Shown piece by piece: positions 12,451-25,871 of a DNA stretch of 64,000 bases. The position numbers and the translations under genes were made by a program. This DNA is from Cacajao melanocephalus (lineage: Eukaryota > Chordata > Mammalia > Primates > Pitheciidae). Position 1 is the stretch's first letter. Every line of letters starts with the position of its first letter. The notes below the pieces were generated by a model. The model searched no databases and was not told where the DNA came from. It saw only the letters and a program-made list of their open reading frames with translations. The stretch covers positions 17,517 through 81,516 of the forward strand of contig CAUYLG010048349.1 in NCBI GenBank assembly GCA_963573385.1. The letters are read 5' to 3'.

Positions 12451-14334
12451 TTGAAATAAAAAGTTGGCAGCTTTCCTCAAGCTTAATCTCAAAAGAGACA
12501 TTTAAAAATTACTTCCTTTTGCTGCATGGCTGGGGAAAAATGTGTTTTTCAAGCATGACTTCAACTCATTTTGTACCAGGGTATTCACACTGATATTCTT
12601 GGGTAAGTCATTAAAATTTGTCAACTATTTCTGTGTCTTCACCCATAAAAGGAGACGAGTGAGAAAGCAGAACTGAATACTTAGTGATTGTTGGATTCCA
12701 CTGAATTCACTGCTTTGTTGCACTTTAAGGAGCAGGCTAGGATTGCAGCGCTGTCATTTTAGTTGGGCCACCAAGCCTTGAATGAGGAGATAAAACTGGA
12801 AGATAATCTGTTGGTACAACAAAAGAAGCTTTTGAGAGATCGTTGGATAGATGTCACCTATTTGGTTGCTAAATAATAGCATACAAAGAAATCTCCCTAC
12901 TGTTTATCATGTGTATTTATCTTGAGAACATCAGTGATTTAAAAAAAAACTTACTTTGAAAACATAACAGTGGTGAAGTGTGGCAATGGTATCATGTGGC
13001 GATGGTAAAGTGTGTTTACCCATGTAAATATATCACAGATCAATCTTGTCATATTTTGTAGCATCTTGGAGGCTACTGGCCAGAACTATTATAATAGATT
13101 TATTTCATATTTCTAAAAAATCCACTGTAAGTATTTTCACATGCATTATATTTTTAGGAGAAATTTTACCAATGATTAATATATATTGTCTAGAAGCAGA
13201 GCCATCTGAATTGAAACTCAAATATAATTGCCACTTTTATTAAATATACAACTGGCACACTTTGAAAATGTTATCTCAGCATCTAGCATTGGCTTTATTT
13301 TGGTTGCTCATTTTCCTATTTTATTCAGTTTAGTGGGGGACAGTGGGAAACAGGGTTACAAATTGCGTTTTTTCCTGCATCGTTGGTTTTTGTCAAGTGG
13401 TTTACAGGTCAAAGTTGGTGGATCTGCCAGAGGGTTTATCCCAAAACTATAGGCAGCAACTATTTCTTGAAGTAATTTTAGATAGATTTCTATATTACTT
13501 TATGTTTTGGGGTGTAGGATGCACAGTCCCTTAAGTCTTAATATGACTGTTGGTTTAATGTGGCAGAGTTAGGACCAGGCTCACTCATTGTTTATTATAA
13601 TTTACCCATGCTTCACTACCCAGTAAAATGTCTTCCCTTGACAACGGTCTTTTTCTATTGCCATATACTTCTTGTCCTTAAAACAACAATAATAGATCCT
13701 CAAAAGTCGTTGGGGTTAATGGAAGGCGTGTCTTTATTTTCATATCTTTAACAAAACTTCTCCTTAACCCAGAAGGTTTTCAGAGGAGTAAAGAGTGAAA
13801 GCCATTTGTGTAGACTTGGCTTTTGAAAGTGGCCCTCGTTATTAAATCATGTCTCTGCCTGTTGATTGATGTTAACTATCTGCTTATGGTCTGATGTCAG
13901 TGTCTACTGCAGATGTTTGGGAAGATATCTTCTTTCTATGCAGGTGAAGTTAAAAAATCTTCTATAAGATATGCCTCTATTTCAGAAGTACCAATTGTAG
14001 CAATGCCTGATGTGCCGTTTTATTACTGCCTTAGAAGTACTTTGTGGTTTGACTGTGGGGCGGGAACGGGTCACTGGAGATTTTGCTCTCTCTCCAGGTT
14101 TCATGCTTTGGGAATCAAAGGTAGGTAACAGTCTGGAAAAACTCTGTAGGGGCTAAAGATTTTTTCTAAAGGTTTTTACATCTATATATAGCTCTGTATG
14201 TTACTGCTTCAAGCCCAGCAACTAGTAATTTTGGTTTCACTGAAATTGTGTTTTCTTTAAGTACACAAGACAATAGAACTTTAACTAGAATTATATGTTA
14301 TATATAAAGATACATTTAATTTAATCTTGTCAGA

Positions 14335-14338
<4 letters not shown>
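12451..14338. other. Unannotated non-coding DNA
   Basis: No repeat family is recognised over nearly 1.9 kb. A weak exon-like segment sits at 13943-14120. Confidence 0.5.
13943..14120 (+). other. Exon-like open segment, weak candidate
   Basis: The segment is preceded by ttctttctatgcag, which fits a splice acceptor, and followed by gtaggtaac, which fits a donor after 'ggaatcaaag'. It lies in a frame that is open from 13913 to 14128. The encoded peptide is not recognised, and such motifs arise often by chance, so this is only a candidate for a non-coding or rarely used exon. Confidence 0.15.
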
Positions 14339-14376
<38 letters not shown>

Positions 14377-14379
14377 CGC
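14339..14379. repeat. (TG)n(CG)n alternating purine-pyrimidine tract
   Basis: About fourteen TG units pass directly into about six CG units. Uninterrupted alternating purine-pyrimidine DNA with a CG core is the classic Z-DNA-forming pattern. Confidence 0.95.
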
Positions 14380-14789
14380 TTTTAAGTTAATGTGATATGT
14401 TTATCTTTTCAAAGAGTGGCATCTCTAAGGAATAGCTCTGCCTGGAAGGTGCTTGTGGCTGTCCACTTAAAAGCTGAAATTAGGTCAGTGTTATTTTGTC
14501 TTGAGATAACAAAAATAAAACCCCAAGTGAGTAATGACACGGGATTTTATTTAAGTACTTAATTTACAGAAAAAAAAACAGTTTTTGATACTGAATAATT
14601 ATTACACTACTGAATAATTACTTATTTTTTCTTCTCCCAGTGTTCTTATAGTCTAGAGGCAATTTTTTTTTTTAAAGATCATTAAAGTTCTGATTAGTCA
14701 AAGAATGAAAGAAATGTACTGTGGCTCCAAAGTCCCTTTTCCAGAACCTCTGGGACAGATGTATTTTGTATTGTAAGATTTTTTTTTTT
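14380..14789. other. Unannotated non-coding DNA
   Basis: No gene or repeat is recognised; an oligo-T run at 14779-14789 abuts the inverted L1 segment. Confidence 0.5.
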
Positions 14790-15024
14790 GCTGAGAATGA
14801 TAGTTTTCAGCTTTATCCATGTCCCTGCAAAGGACATGAACTCATTCTTTTTTAATGGCTGCATAGTTTTCCATGGTATATAGGTGCCACATTTTCTTTA
14901 TCCAGTCTATTATTTATGGGTATTGGTACTGGTTCCAAGTCTTTGCTATTGTAAATAGTGCTGCAGTAAACATAAGTGTGCATGTGTCGTTACAGTAGAA
15001 TGATTTATAATCTATTGGGTATCC
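14790..15024 (-). mobile_element. L1 3' region, inverted 5' segment
   Basis: It reads as the reverse complement of the end of primate L1 ORF2, with landmarks gctgagaatgatagttttca, 'aaaggacatgaactcattct' and 'atggctgcatagttttccat'. Its left edge corresponds to the same L1 position where the sense segment at 15127 begins, so the two are best read as one insertion with an inverted 5' part. Confidence 0.85.
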
Positions 15025-15047
15025 TTAATCCTTGTCAGATTAAGGAG

Positions 15048-15092
<45 letters not shown>

Positions 15093-15126
15093 TGTGTGTG
15101 TGTATGTCCAGTAATGCATATATACC
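15025..15126. repeat. Junction spacer with (TG)n and a small hairpin
   Basis: A TG run (15055-15104) and a 7-bp inverted repeat (ccttaat at 15023, attaagg at 15039) lie between the inverted and sense L1 parts. This DNA does not match L1 well; it could be filler made at the junction and later expanded. Confidence 0.7.
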
Positions 15127-15420
15127 CAGCAAACTAATATAGGAACAGAAAACCAAACACTGCATGTTCTCACTCATAAGTGGGAGTGGAACAGTGAGAA
15201 CACATGGACACAGGGAGGGGAACATCACACACCGGGGGCTGTGGGGGTTGGTGGGGGGCAAGGGGAAGGAGAGCATTAGAACTAATACCTAAAGCATGTG
15301 GGTTTTAAAACCTAGATGACGGGTTGATGGGTGCAGCAAAACACCATGGCACATGTTTACCTGTGTAACAAACCTGCATGTTCTGCAGATGTATCCCAGA
15401 ACTTAAAGTAAAATTAAAAA
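15127..15420 (+). mobile_element. L1 3' end, sense (L1PA/L1PB-like)
   Basis: It starts cagcaaactaatataggaac and contains 'tgttctcactcataagtggg', the G-rich 3' UTR tract and 'aacctgcatgttctgcagat' before 'cttaaagtaaaattaaaaa'. The G-rich tract (15234-15265) is a four-run quadruplex motif typical of primate L1 3' UTRs. Confidence 0.93.
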
Positions 15421-15759
15421 TATAGTTTTTGGAGTTTAGAAAAATAATGCATTTGGATTTAACAGGGTTTGGTGCAGTACTTTTTAATCATGCACACTAA
15501 TATTTCTCTAGTGAAACTGAATATTCACACTGAGATAAAGACAGTGAATAACTTCACATCAGTTTAGATAAGGTTTTGCCTCCTATTAAGTCTTGATAGC
15601 AAACTTTAAAAATTAAAAAAAAAATTAAAAAAAGCTATTTTCAAACATTTTGAAGTTTGGGCTTACAGCTAGATTGTAGGTCTGTCCTTGCTTTTCTTTA
15701 GATTATGTTTACCTTATTAGTCTTTTAAAGAAATTTATGTTTACCAACGCTGTAATATT
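15421..15759. other. Unannotated non-coding DNA
   Basis: AT-rich with A runs near 15605-15635; nothing else is recognised. Confidence 0.5.
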
Positions 15760-15930
15760 TTGCCATTGTGAGGATGGTCTAGAGGCCAGCACCATCAGAA
15801 TCCCTTGGGAGCTTGCTAGACATGCTGAATCACAGGTGCTACCACAGCGCTGCTGAATCACTATCTGCATTTTGATATGATGCTCAGGTGATTTATGTGT
15901 GCAATAAAGACCAAGAAGCATTGCTGTAGT
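15760..15930 (+). mobile_element. MER5A-like hAT-Charlie relic
   Basis: Contains 'gccagcaccatcagaatccc', a 'ttgggagcttgctagacatg' block and 'gatgctcaggtgattta', in MER5A order. Confidence 0.8.
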
Positions 15931-16050
15931 ATTATATTGGCTTTAATTTAGATTCCAAGTCTCAGAGGAAAAGGCTAATGGGGGGATAGTTTAGTTGTTT
16001 AAGTCCTGGGAAATTGAGCCCAGATGACACTAATATCATTGATTGATTGA

Positions 16051-16333
<283 letters not shown>

Positions 16334-16383
16334 TAAGACCACTCCTTTTTTATTTCCTCCCTCTCTCCCGCCCATTCTTCCAC

Positions 16384-16676
16384 TTTTTTTTTTTTTTTGA
16401 GACAGAGTCTCGCTGTGTTGCCCAGGCTGGAGTGCAGTGGCGCAGTCTCAACTCACCACAACTTCTGCTTCCTGGGTTCAAACAGTTCTCTGCCTCAGCC
16501 TTCCAAGTAACTGGGATTACAGGTGCCTGCCACCAAAGCTGGCTAATTTTTGTATTTTTAGTAGAGACAAGGTTTCGCCATTTTGGCCAGGCTGGTCTTG
16601 AACTCCTGACCTCATGATCTACCCGCCTCGCCTCCCAGAATGCTGGCATTACAGGCATGAGTCAACTTGCCCGGCC
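16384..16676 (-). mobile_element. Alu, antisense
   Basis: T run followed by 'gagacagagtctcgctgtgt', through to 'agtcaacttgcccggcc'. Flanks 'attcttcc' and 'actcttcc' may be a weak target duplication. Confidence 0.95.
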
Positions 16677-16859
16677 TACTCTTCCTTTCTCTCCTCCTCC
16701 CTTTTCTTGTTCTTTCTTTTTAAAAATAAGTCTCATAATATTTGATTTTAAATGGATTATTTAGTTCGTTTATTTACATTTATTATATTCTTGATATATT
16801 TGGATTTTTTCTCTTTTGTACTTTCTGTTTATTCTGCTTTTATTTATTTTCTCATTTAC

Positions 16860-17148
16860 TTTTTTGAGACAGAGTCTCACTCTATCATTTAGGCTGGAGT
16901 GCAATGGCGCAGTCTTGGCTTACTGCAACCTCTGGCCTTCTGGCTTCAGGCTATTCTCCTACCTCAGCCTCCCAAATAGCTGGGATTACAGGTGTGGGCC
17001 ACCACACCTGGCTAATTTTTTGTATTTTTAGTAAAGGTGGGGTTTTACCATGTTGGCCAGGCTGGTCTTGAACTCTTGACCTCAAAGGATCCACGTGCCT
17101 CCGCCTCCTAAAGTGCTGGGATTACAAGCATGAGCTACTGCGACTGGC
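16860..17148 (-). mobile_element. Alu, antisense, nested in L1M
   Basis: Runs from 'ttgagacagagtctcactct' to 'tgagctactgcgactggc'. Confidence 0.95.
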
Positions 17149-17422
17149 TCTCTTTCTTTTAGATTGATATTTTTTCTCATCCTATTCCTTCCTCTGCTAG
17201 TTTGTTATATACTCTCTTTCTCTGTTTTAGCAGTAATCCTAGAAATTTTAGCATGCATACTTTATTTATAAAAGTCTAAATTCAGTCAATCTTTTTTCTT
17301 CCTCCTAAACAGTATCTTAGAATGCTTTAACTCCCATTTTCCTCTCTTGTGCTGTGTATTTTTCTTGTGTATTTAGTCCATTTTAAAAAATTATATATTA
17401 TATATATATTTTTTTACATTTA

Positions 17423-17712
17423 TTTTTTTCAAGACAGGGTCCCATTCTGTCACCCAGGCTGGAGTGCAGTGGTACAGTCACAGTGATTGCAGCCTTGACC
17501 TCTCCGGGCTCAGCTGATCCTCCTACCTCAGCCTCCAGAGTAGTTGGGACTACAGGTACCCACCACCATGCCCAGCTGATTTTTGTATTTTTAGTAGAGA
17601 TGAGGTTTCACCTTGTTGGTCAGGCTGGTCTTGAACTCCTGGGCTTCAGCAATCTGCCTGTCTTGGCCTCCCAAAGTGCTGGGATTACTGGTGTGAGCCA
17701 CAGCGCCCAGCC
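17423..17712 (-). mobile_element. Alu, antisense, nested in L1M
   Basis: Runs from 'caagacagggtcccattctg' to 'gagccacagcgcccagcc'. Its divergence is in keeping with an older (J or early S) copy. Confidence 0.95.
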
Positions 17713-18057
17713 AATCACATATGATTTTGTTGTGTAATAGTGGATGTTTATCTACATTTATTCACACATTTGCCACATTCGTTGCTTACTACCCATTTTT
17801 CTGTTTTAGACCTTCTACTTGGAATCACCTTCTGCAACTTGGATTCTTTAGATCTTCCTTAACTGAGGGTTTCTTCATGGCAAACTGTCTTGGATTTTGT
17901 CTAAAAATGTCTTTATTTTGCCCTTCTTCTAATCTGTTATTAAATAATACATTGTTTTTTGTTTACATTTCAATATTTTTAATTTCTAGTATCTGAAGTA
18001 TTGCCAGTATCTAAAGTATTTGTGTGTCTAATTTGCTGGCTGTCACTCATTGTGCTT

Positions 18058-18060
<3 letters not shown>

Positions 18061-18128
<68 letters not shown>
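18061..18128. repeat. (TC)n(TG)n compound microsatellite
   Basis: A pure CT run of about 13 units passes into about 16 TG units, then agagagaga. Confidence 0.97.
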
Positions 18129-18130
<2 letters not shown>

Positions 18131-18999
18131 ATTTGCTAATTAGTTGATTGATCTTCCACTGTGTGCTCCTCATTTTTCTTATAGCTTTGTTATGAGGATT
18201 CTTCTAGGTCTGAGTTAAGAAGAATTCTCCCAGAAAGTATTTAAGATTGCTTCTGCTATGTGTCTGGGTTATTAACAGCTGTGACTCTTCACATTAAGTT
18301 TTTTGCTTCAGGGTTTTGGGACTCTTAAGAGTTGTGTGAATTTGCAGTGCAAACTAATATGAGTTTTAATTTATTATGGTAAATTCTCAGGTTTGATTTT
18401 TTTTCTTCTTCCATCCATGGCCAAGATTAGAGACAGGCAAGTTTCCTTGCATTCCAGGAATGTAGCTTGACTTACTGTTCCTGGTGGTGGTGATGCTGCT
18501 GCTGGAGAGGAGATCCTCTTAGCCATCCTATCTTTGGCAGGCCCTGGGCTTTGTTTCACCCTGAATCCTGAACCCTGAACCTTGTGGGCAGAGCTTCTGC
18601 TAGCCCATGTGGCTCCACTCTAAATAGATGCAGGCTCTCAGCTTGCTATAGGGAGGGAGCACAGGCTGGATTTCAGTAAGTTTCCTGCTTGTTATGGTTC
18701 TGCCTGGTATGTCTTAAACCAAGGCCCAAGCACTCTGGAATTGAACAAACGGCCCAAGGCAAAAGCCAGCTTCAGTGCTTAACTTACTTAGCAGGGATCA
18801 TATGTATGTATGTGTGTGTATGTATGTATGTTTTGTGTGTGCATTTCACCATTGAGTGTTAATTACTCCCTTGTTACAACTCATTGATGCATTTAAATAA
18901 AATGTTTAAAATACTTTATTCATCTCTTCTCATGGTTTTCAGCAGAAATGTAGATCAGGGTAAATTACCAGATATACTGGACTAGCTGGATGTGGTCTT
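18129..18999. other. Unannotated DNA with a TATG-type microsatellite
   Basis: A (TATG)n/(TGTG)n patch lies at 18802-18840. No gene or repeat family is otherwise recognised; 18480-18780 is GC-richer than its surroundings. Confidence 0.5.
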
Positions 19000-19820
<821 letters not shown>

Positions 19821-20249
19821 CTTAGTTTAGTTGTTATAACTTGTTTCTTAAAATTAACATATATATTCATAGTCATACATGTTTGTCTTGTCATATAGGC
19901 ACTTATGCAGTACTCTAATAGAATCAGAATAGAAATTAGCCATGGCAACATATATATTACAGTCTTCATGTTGCCACATTTGAAAACAGTAATTGTTATA
20001 TTTGCATAAATATGAACTAAATATATAGAATTAAATGTTTTCAAGATGCCTTGTATTACCCCTCATGTTTCATAGAAATCTCTGTGTTATAGGTCAAATT
20101 AAGTGCTTTTGCATTGTTCTGACTTACAAGAACTGGAGATTTTTTGTTCTCAGCACCATATTTAAGTTCCTTCTCTGTAAATATCAGGTGCCATACTTGT
20201 TGTAAATTCTTTTTACCTTAGTAATACAACTTTAAAAAGCAGAAATTTC
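19821..20249. other. Unannotated AT-rich DNA
   Basis: Nothing is recognised. Confidence 0.5.
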
Positions 20250-20430
20250 TTTTGCAGCTTCCTGTGTGCCAGGCCCAGTGCTAAGTACATGGCATGCATT
20301 GTCTCATTTAATTCTCTCCACCACCTTTGGGGCAGGTGCCCTTGTTAATCCCCTTTCATGGAGGAGTGAATGAAAGCATGGAGAAGTTAAGGGTCTTAAT
20401 CAAAGTCCCACAGTCTTATTCTCAGGGGAC
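20250..20430 (-). mobile_element. MIR SINE, antisense
   Basis: Shows 'tgtgccaggcccagtgctaa', a 'gtctcatttaattctctcca' block and a degraded 'gagaagttaagggtctt' core. Confidence 0.85.
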
Positions 20431-20739
20431 CTTCTACTTTTCTAATCTAAAACCCCTGTTTTATTTTGGGAAGTGGATGTAAGTCTGGGATGCTTTTGTG
20501 TTTTATATTAGGAGGCAGGCAGCGCATAGGGGAAGTAGAAGCTCTGGTCTTAGAAGGTGGTGGTTTACTTATGAGTTCACAGTCCTTTCAGGTCATCACC
20601 AGTCTTCCACTCAGTTAGCAACTTAATATATGTCTTACAGATTAAGTTAGTTTTAAATCAATACTAATTTTTATGTCAAAATATATTAAGCAGCATCACA
20701 TTAGAGTCAAAGGTAGTCTTGTCATTACTAGAGCAGCAT

Positions 20740-20920
20740 GGTGTCATGCTGTCATTCTCAAATTTGGCTGCATATTGGACAACATGAGGAGCTTTAAAAA
20801 ATACTGCTACCTGGGTATCACTCTCTTAAGTTCTGATTTATCTGGTCTGGGGCACCAGGAGTTTTAAAATCTCTCCCAGTGTTTCTAATGTGTAGCCAAG
20901 CTTGACGATTACTTGATAGT
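20740..20920 (+). mobile_element. MER5A-like hAT-Charlie relic
   Basis: Runs 'cattctcaaatttggctgca', 'aggagctttaaaaaatactg', then a 'gtgtttctaatgtgtagcca' block, in MER5 order. Confidence 0.8.
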
Positions 20921-20935
20921 CATTAGTTATGCGGG

Positions 20936-21110
20936 TGCCACATTCAGATTGGTGGGGGTCAAAACCTGCTTCTGCCACTCACTAGATGTGTGGCCTTACG
21001 CAAGTTTTGTTAACATTTCTTTATGTCTTCATCTATAAAATGGGGATGAGCGATAAAAATAGTGTCTGCATGTCAGAGCATTGTTATGAGGATTAAAGAG
21101 GTAAATCCTT
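20936..21110 (+). mobile_element. MIR SINE, sense
   Basis: Contains 'ctgccactcactagatgtgt', a 'catctataaaatggggatga' core and 'gttatgaggattaaagaggt', the sense order of MIR. Confidence 0.88.
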
Positions 21111-22043
21111 ACTTAACGTTGTCTATAGGTGATTGGAAACTGCAACTTGAAGTGAAACAATGCATGATAAAGCCAATATTACCATAGACTAATTGATACA
21201 CACAAGAGTTAAGTTCCTAGAGCATATTTTCGGTCAAACTTCTTTATAAACAGTTCTAATATTAGACATTGAAAGAGATGTAGGCTATACACACATTTAA
21301 GAAAGATTTATACAATTGTTGACCCAATTATTTACTCCAGAATAGTGGGTGGCCTGAGCCTGTCCTGGCAGCTCAGGGTGCAAGATGGGACCATCCCAAT
21401 CAAGGGACACACACTCGCTCATCCACACGCACACTGGGACCACTTAGACATGCCAGTTCCCCTAATGGGCACAGCTTTGGGAAGTGGACGATGTGGAGAA
21501 AATCTGTGCAGATGTGGTAAGAACATGCAGCCTCCACACAGACAATGGCCTTTGCTGGAATAATTTTTTTCCTCACCAATTTTATAATGAAGCAATGTTA
21601 CTGTAGGACCTCCTGTACAATTTATATCTATTAATAAAAAGCTTGAAATAGTTGACTGGCACAAAATAAACTTTTACTGTGAGCTCTTTTAAGTATACAA
21701 AGAAAAAATTATTACTATTATTGGATATTCTCTCTTAAAAGCATCTTGAGGGCTAAGATTTTAAATTAAACCAAATTTTGCATAGTACTAACCCCACTTT
21801 GGTGTTTTTTTGCCTTTGTTTAATTGTTTTCCCCATGGTTTTATTTAAAAGTTACTCCTAATCACCCTGCCAACTTAGCAGATATCTGTTGGAATCATTT
21901 AAGATGTTTGTTTCCAAAAGACTGGAGAAATTAAATCAAGATATTTGCAGAGGAATGATTGACAGCTCGCAGGTAGACTGGAGAAAGCGCTTTCTACCAT
22001 AGCAGAGAGGAAAAAATGGTAGTACAAAAATAAGCATTTCTTA
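21111..22043. other. Unannotated non-coding DNA
   Basis: No repeat or gene is recognised. The GC-richer part at 21340-21560 has open frames on both strands without a protein signal. Confidence 0.5.
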
Positions 22044-22339
22044 TTTATTTTTTTAAGAGGCAGGGTCTCACTCTGCTGCTCAAGCTGGAATGCGGTGGTG
22101 TGATCATAGCTCACTGCAGCCTCAAACTCCTAGACTCAAGGGATCTCCTGCCTCAGCTTACTGAGTAGCTGGGACTATAGGTGCTTGCCACCATGCCTAG
22201 CTGAGTTTTTGTGGGGTTGGGTAGAGATAGGGTCTTGCTCTGTTGCTCAGACTGGTCTTGAACTCCTGGCCTCAAGCAGTTCTCTTGCCTTGACCTCCCA
22301 AAATGTTGGGATTGCAGGCAGGAGCCACCATGCCTGACC
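22044..22339 (-). mobile_element. Alu (J-like), antisense
   Basis: Diverged antisense Alu from 'aagaggcagggtctcactct' to 'ccaccatgcctgacc'. Flanks aataagcatttctt and aattgaacatttctt are a recognisable but mutated target duplication. Confidence 0.92.
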
Positions 22340-23369
22340 AATTGAACATTTCTTTAAACAGGAAATTAGCACCTTTATAATAATTTCACAGGTACCATTA
22401 TTGCTGAAAAGCGTCAGATTTTCAGAGGAAATCTCTGTTAACCTAAGTTGTACCACCTTTTGAGGTTGTACCAGTGTAGAGTCCGTTTTTCCCAGAATCT
22501 ACATGCTCAGTGCTGTTTTTCCAGTTTTCCAGTATGCCCTCACTTGTTTCTGTCCTATCTCATGTGCCAGAGGGTACAAATGGTTCAGTGCCTTGCTTTT
22601 ACATTTTTATTTCTCTCTCAAGTGGGCAAGTAAGACAGTCATCAACAGAGGTTGCATTTGGAGATCATATTGTGTTTTTTCTTTAAACTAATCATTTCAA
22701 ATAAACTTTATTCTCATTTCTGATTTGTCTTCAGCTGTCAATATCCCTGACTCCAGGTCCTTTATTTAGCTTCCATTCTTACTGATGTGGAAACATACTT
22801 TTAGATGAACTGCCTTTTAAAAGAAATATTTTAGTAGAGTGAAGGATCTTTTTGTGATGCAAATAATGTTTTGTTCAGGATTTTCTTGAGAAATCTGCCA
22901 TGTTCTCTAAGCCTTTGCCTCCATACTGGATGTGGCTTTGCCTTTTTCATTATGGTGAAAGGAAAGCGCAAATATAGTTTCTGATTATTTGTCTCAGTCT
23001 GGTTTCTCCAATTACGTATATTATCATTAAAAAACTCACCACTTTTCCCATGGTGTTTAAAAGTAAGCCAGGACTTGTGACACCACACGACTCAGCATTT
23101 AAGAAATTTAATTTAATTACTTTGTTTTCATTGTAAAGACTCAGTTTCATTATTTCCTATGTTCATTTATTTATTCATTATTGGTATACCCGACAAGGTA
23201 GGTAAATATGATACAGCCTTGCATTTGAGGATTTTATGGTGTGTATGTATTTATCATGTCTGAGCTATGACTCGAATTAAGATGAAGATGGGAGCTAAAT
23301 CAAGTTCTTTTACATTTTGTCTTTCTTGTAATCTAGTCTGTCGTTTGTTTCCCACAAAATAGTATGGGA
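22340..23369. other. Unannotated non-coding DNA
   Basis: No gene or repeat is recognised with confidence; overlapping minus-strand frames near 22830-23150 carry no protein family signal. Confidence 0.5.
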
Positions 23370-23530
23370 TACTTTTTATTATAAATATATGACATGTTCA
23401 CTATAAAAGAGAGGCAATAAGGGAACAGAGAAAATGACTTGTGATCCCGCTGCCTAGAAGTAATAACTCTTGGTTAACATTTTGTTATTTACTCGTACAG
23501 CTTTTTTTTCTGTGTTCATAGGCTGACACT

Positions 23531-24169
23531 TTTCCTTGCAGATGTTTTCTCTGTATATTCATAGGAAGCTGCAGTTATTCAAGTCCCACCCCAGCATCTG
23601 GAGTTCCAGGATGAATCCCTCCCTCTTTCTGTCCTGGTACCTTGGGTGACCTCCAGACAGCAATACCAGTGTTGGAAACGGTAAACTGCTGGCAATATGG
23701 TAAAACCTGATCAGTCGTCTCTATTCATTGGACCAAAGTCCATGGGAAGAGCAGGATGCTGATGCTATCAAGGAGCTCTCTGACACAAGGCTCTGTCTAG
23801 CCTTGATGCATTCCTGAAATTCTTCCTTCCAATTCTGAAACCTTTGTTTTCCAGACGGTGAAATCCTCCCAAACTCCTACCTAGACCTTCTCCCTAAGCA
23901 GTCCTGGGAGACCACATGTGCCTTGATTCTAAATATCTTTACAGCATTTACATTTTGCTCCTTCTTTTTGTCATGCCATGACTAGAAGGAGGATGGGCCA
24001 GAGCAGCGTGCACCTTCCGCAGGCACCTTCGCTTGTTCTTCACTCCACCATGATCGAAAGAGGAGAAAATATTCCACAGCTGTTCCTTTTCTGTTCTTGG
24101 CTTTTTCACTCTTACTGACCTTAGAAGTTTTATTTTTCCACTTCTGAATCTCAGTTCTTTTCAGTTCTC
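23531..24169. other. Unrecognised GC-richer block between L1ME pieces
   Basis: This block is less AT-rich than the L1ME flanks and does not resemble L1. It could be an old LTR or other insertion, or unique sequence that once separated two L1 copies. Short frames exist but stops are frequent. Confidence 0.4.
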
Positions 24170-24344
24170 CTATTCAGTATAGTTTGTAATATATAACATT
24201 GCATTATATAGATGTCATTTCACTAACTGTTTGGTATTTGTTTTCTGTTTTTCAAAACCTAATTAACACTCTAGTGAATATCCTTTTGTTTGGGATTTAT
24301 TTCTAGAAGGAAGATTGCTGGCTAAAAAAGATGTGTACATTTAA

Positions 24345-24678
<334 letters not shown>

Positions 24679-24689
24679 TATGTATACAT

Positions 24690-24880
24690 AATTTGGCTGT
24701 ACTGTCTATAAAACTTGGCTATCTGTAGTCAAATTATTTTATATGTATGTATCCAAATATACCTGTAAATTTGGCTATAGATAGCCAAATTATACATATA
24801 TGCCAAATTTTATATATATATAAATGTTTTATATATATAGCCAAATTATATAAAGCTGTATATATAGTCACATTATCCTG
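24690..24880. repeat. AT-rich palindromic repeat block
   Basis: Units related to tatagccaaattata recur in both orientations (for example 24768-24791, 24796-24808 and 24838-24850). The central unit is a palindrome with perfect 11-bp arms (aatttggctat / atagccaaatt) and a 2-base spacer. Confidence 0.85.
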
Positions 24881-25470
24881 CAGGAAATAATGTAAATGTA
24901 CCAATTTACATTCTTATAACAGGGTATTAGAATTTCCTTTTCCCAGAGCCTTGCCAACACTGGTTATTTATAATCCTTTCGAACTTTGTATGAAAGTTGT
25001 AGGTATTTTAAGATAAATGATATATTGATTTCTAATTGTTTATTGGTTTAATTGAATGCCTTTTCATATCTTTATTGTACTAATGTATATGAATTCCATC
25101 TTAATAGTTTTGCTAACCTTTCCATGGGGGGGTTTCCTATTGATTTGTTATGGCTCTCTCGATATAAAGGATGTTAATCTTTGCCTATTTTACAGTAATA
25201 GTAAACATTCTCTCCTATTTTCCATTAGTCTTTTAACCTTAGTTTAGTTTTTCTTCCTTCCTTCATAAATGCTAAATTTTATATCATCATATCTTTCAGT
25301 CTTTTTCTGTATTATTTCTGGCTTTGATGGCATGCCTTGAAGACCCTTTTCCACCCCAAAGTTATCAACCCGTTGGAAAATGATGTTGAAATGTCACTTT
25401 TAATGTTTACTAAACACTCTTGCATCATTTGTTCTATTATGAAGCCCTTTAATTCTGTTTCTTTAATCTG

Positions 25471-25866
25471 GCTGTCTTTTGTTGTGCCTGTTCCTTACTG
25501 TCTTGACTGCGGCAGGCTACATACTTACATCTAAAGAACAAGCACACCTGTTCTGCCCTTTTGCTAAAAAAAACTTTTAGCCTCTTTTTCAATGATTATT
25601 TTTTCAAATCAATGTTAAACACCATGTAAAGCTTTAGAAAAAACCCTAGGAGTATTAGTATTTAGAATGTATTAAATTTTTAGCTAATTCATGGGAGAAT
25701 TTGACATCTTTGAGGTATTGTATCTTCTGATTTAAGTTAGAGTACAGGAATTGTCTGTCTTATCCCTCTACTTTCAAATTCCCAAAATAGTACGAAAATT
25801 CTCAAATCCCCTCTACCAGTATTTCTCTCCCTAGAGCCCACTAATGACTCTCCAACCCTAAGATGT
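25471..25866. other. Unannotated non-coding DNA
   Basis: Nothing is recognised before the MaLR LTR. Confidence 0.5.
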
Positions 25867-25871
25867 CCCAG

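Larger units (their letters stand above)
16680..18060 (-). mobile_element. L1M/HAL1-type relic, antisense, split by two Alus
   Basis: The three pieces (16680-16859, 17149-17422, 17713-18060) read in order as one antisense L1M-like copy. Landmarks are 'gaaattttagcatgcatact', a 'tataaaagtctaaattcagtc' region and 'aaatgtctttattttgccct'. It has no usable reading frame. The subfamily is not resolved. Confidence 0.65.
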
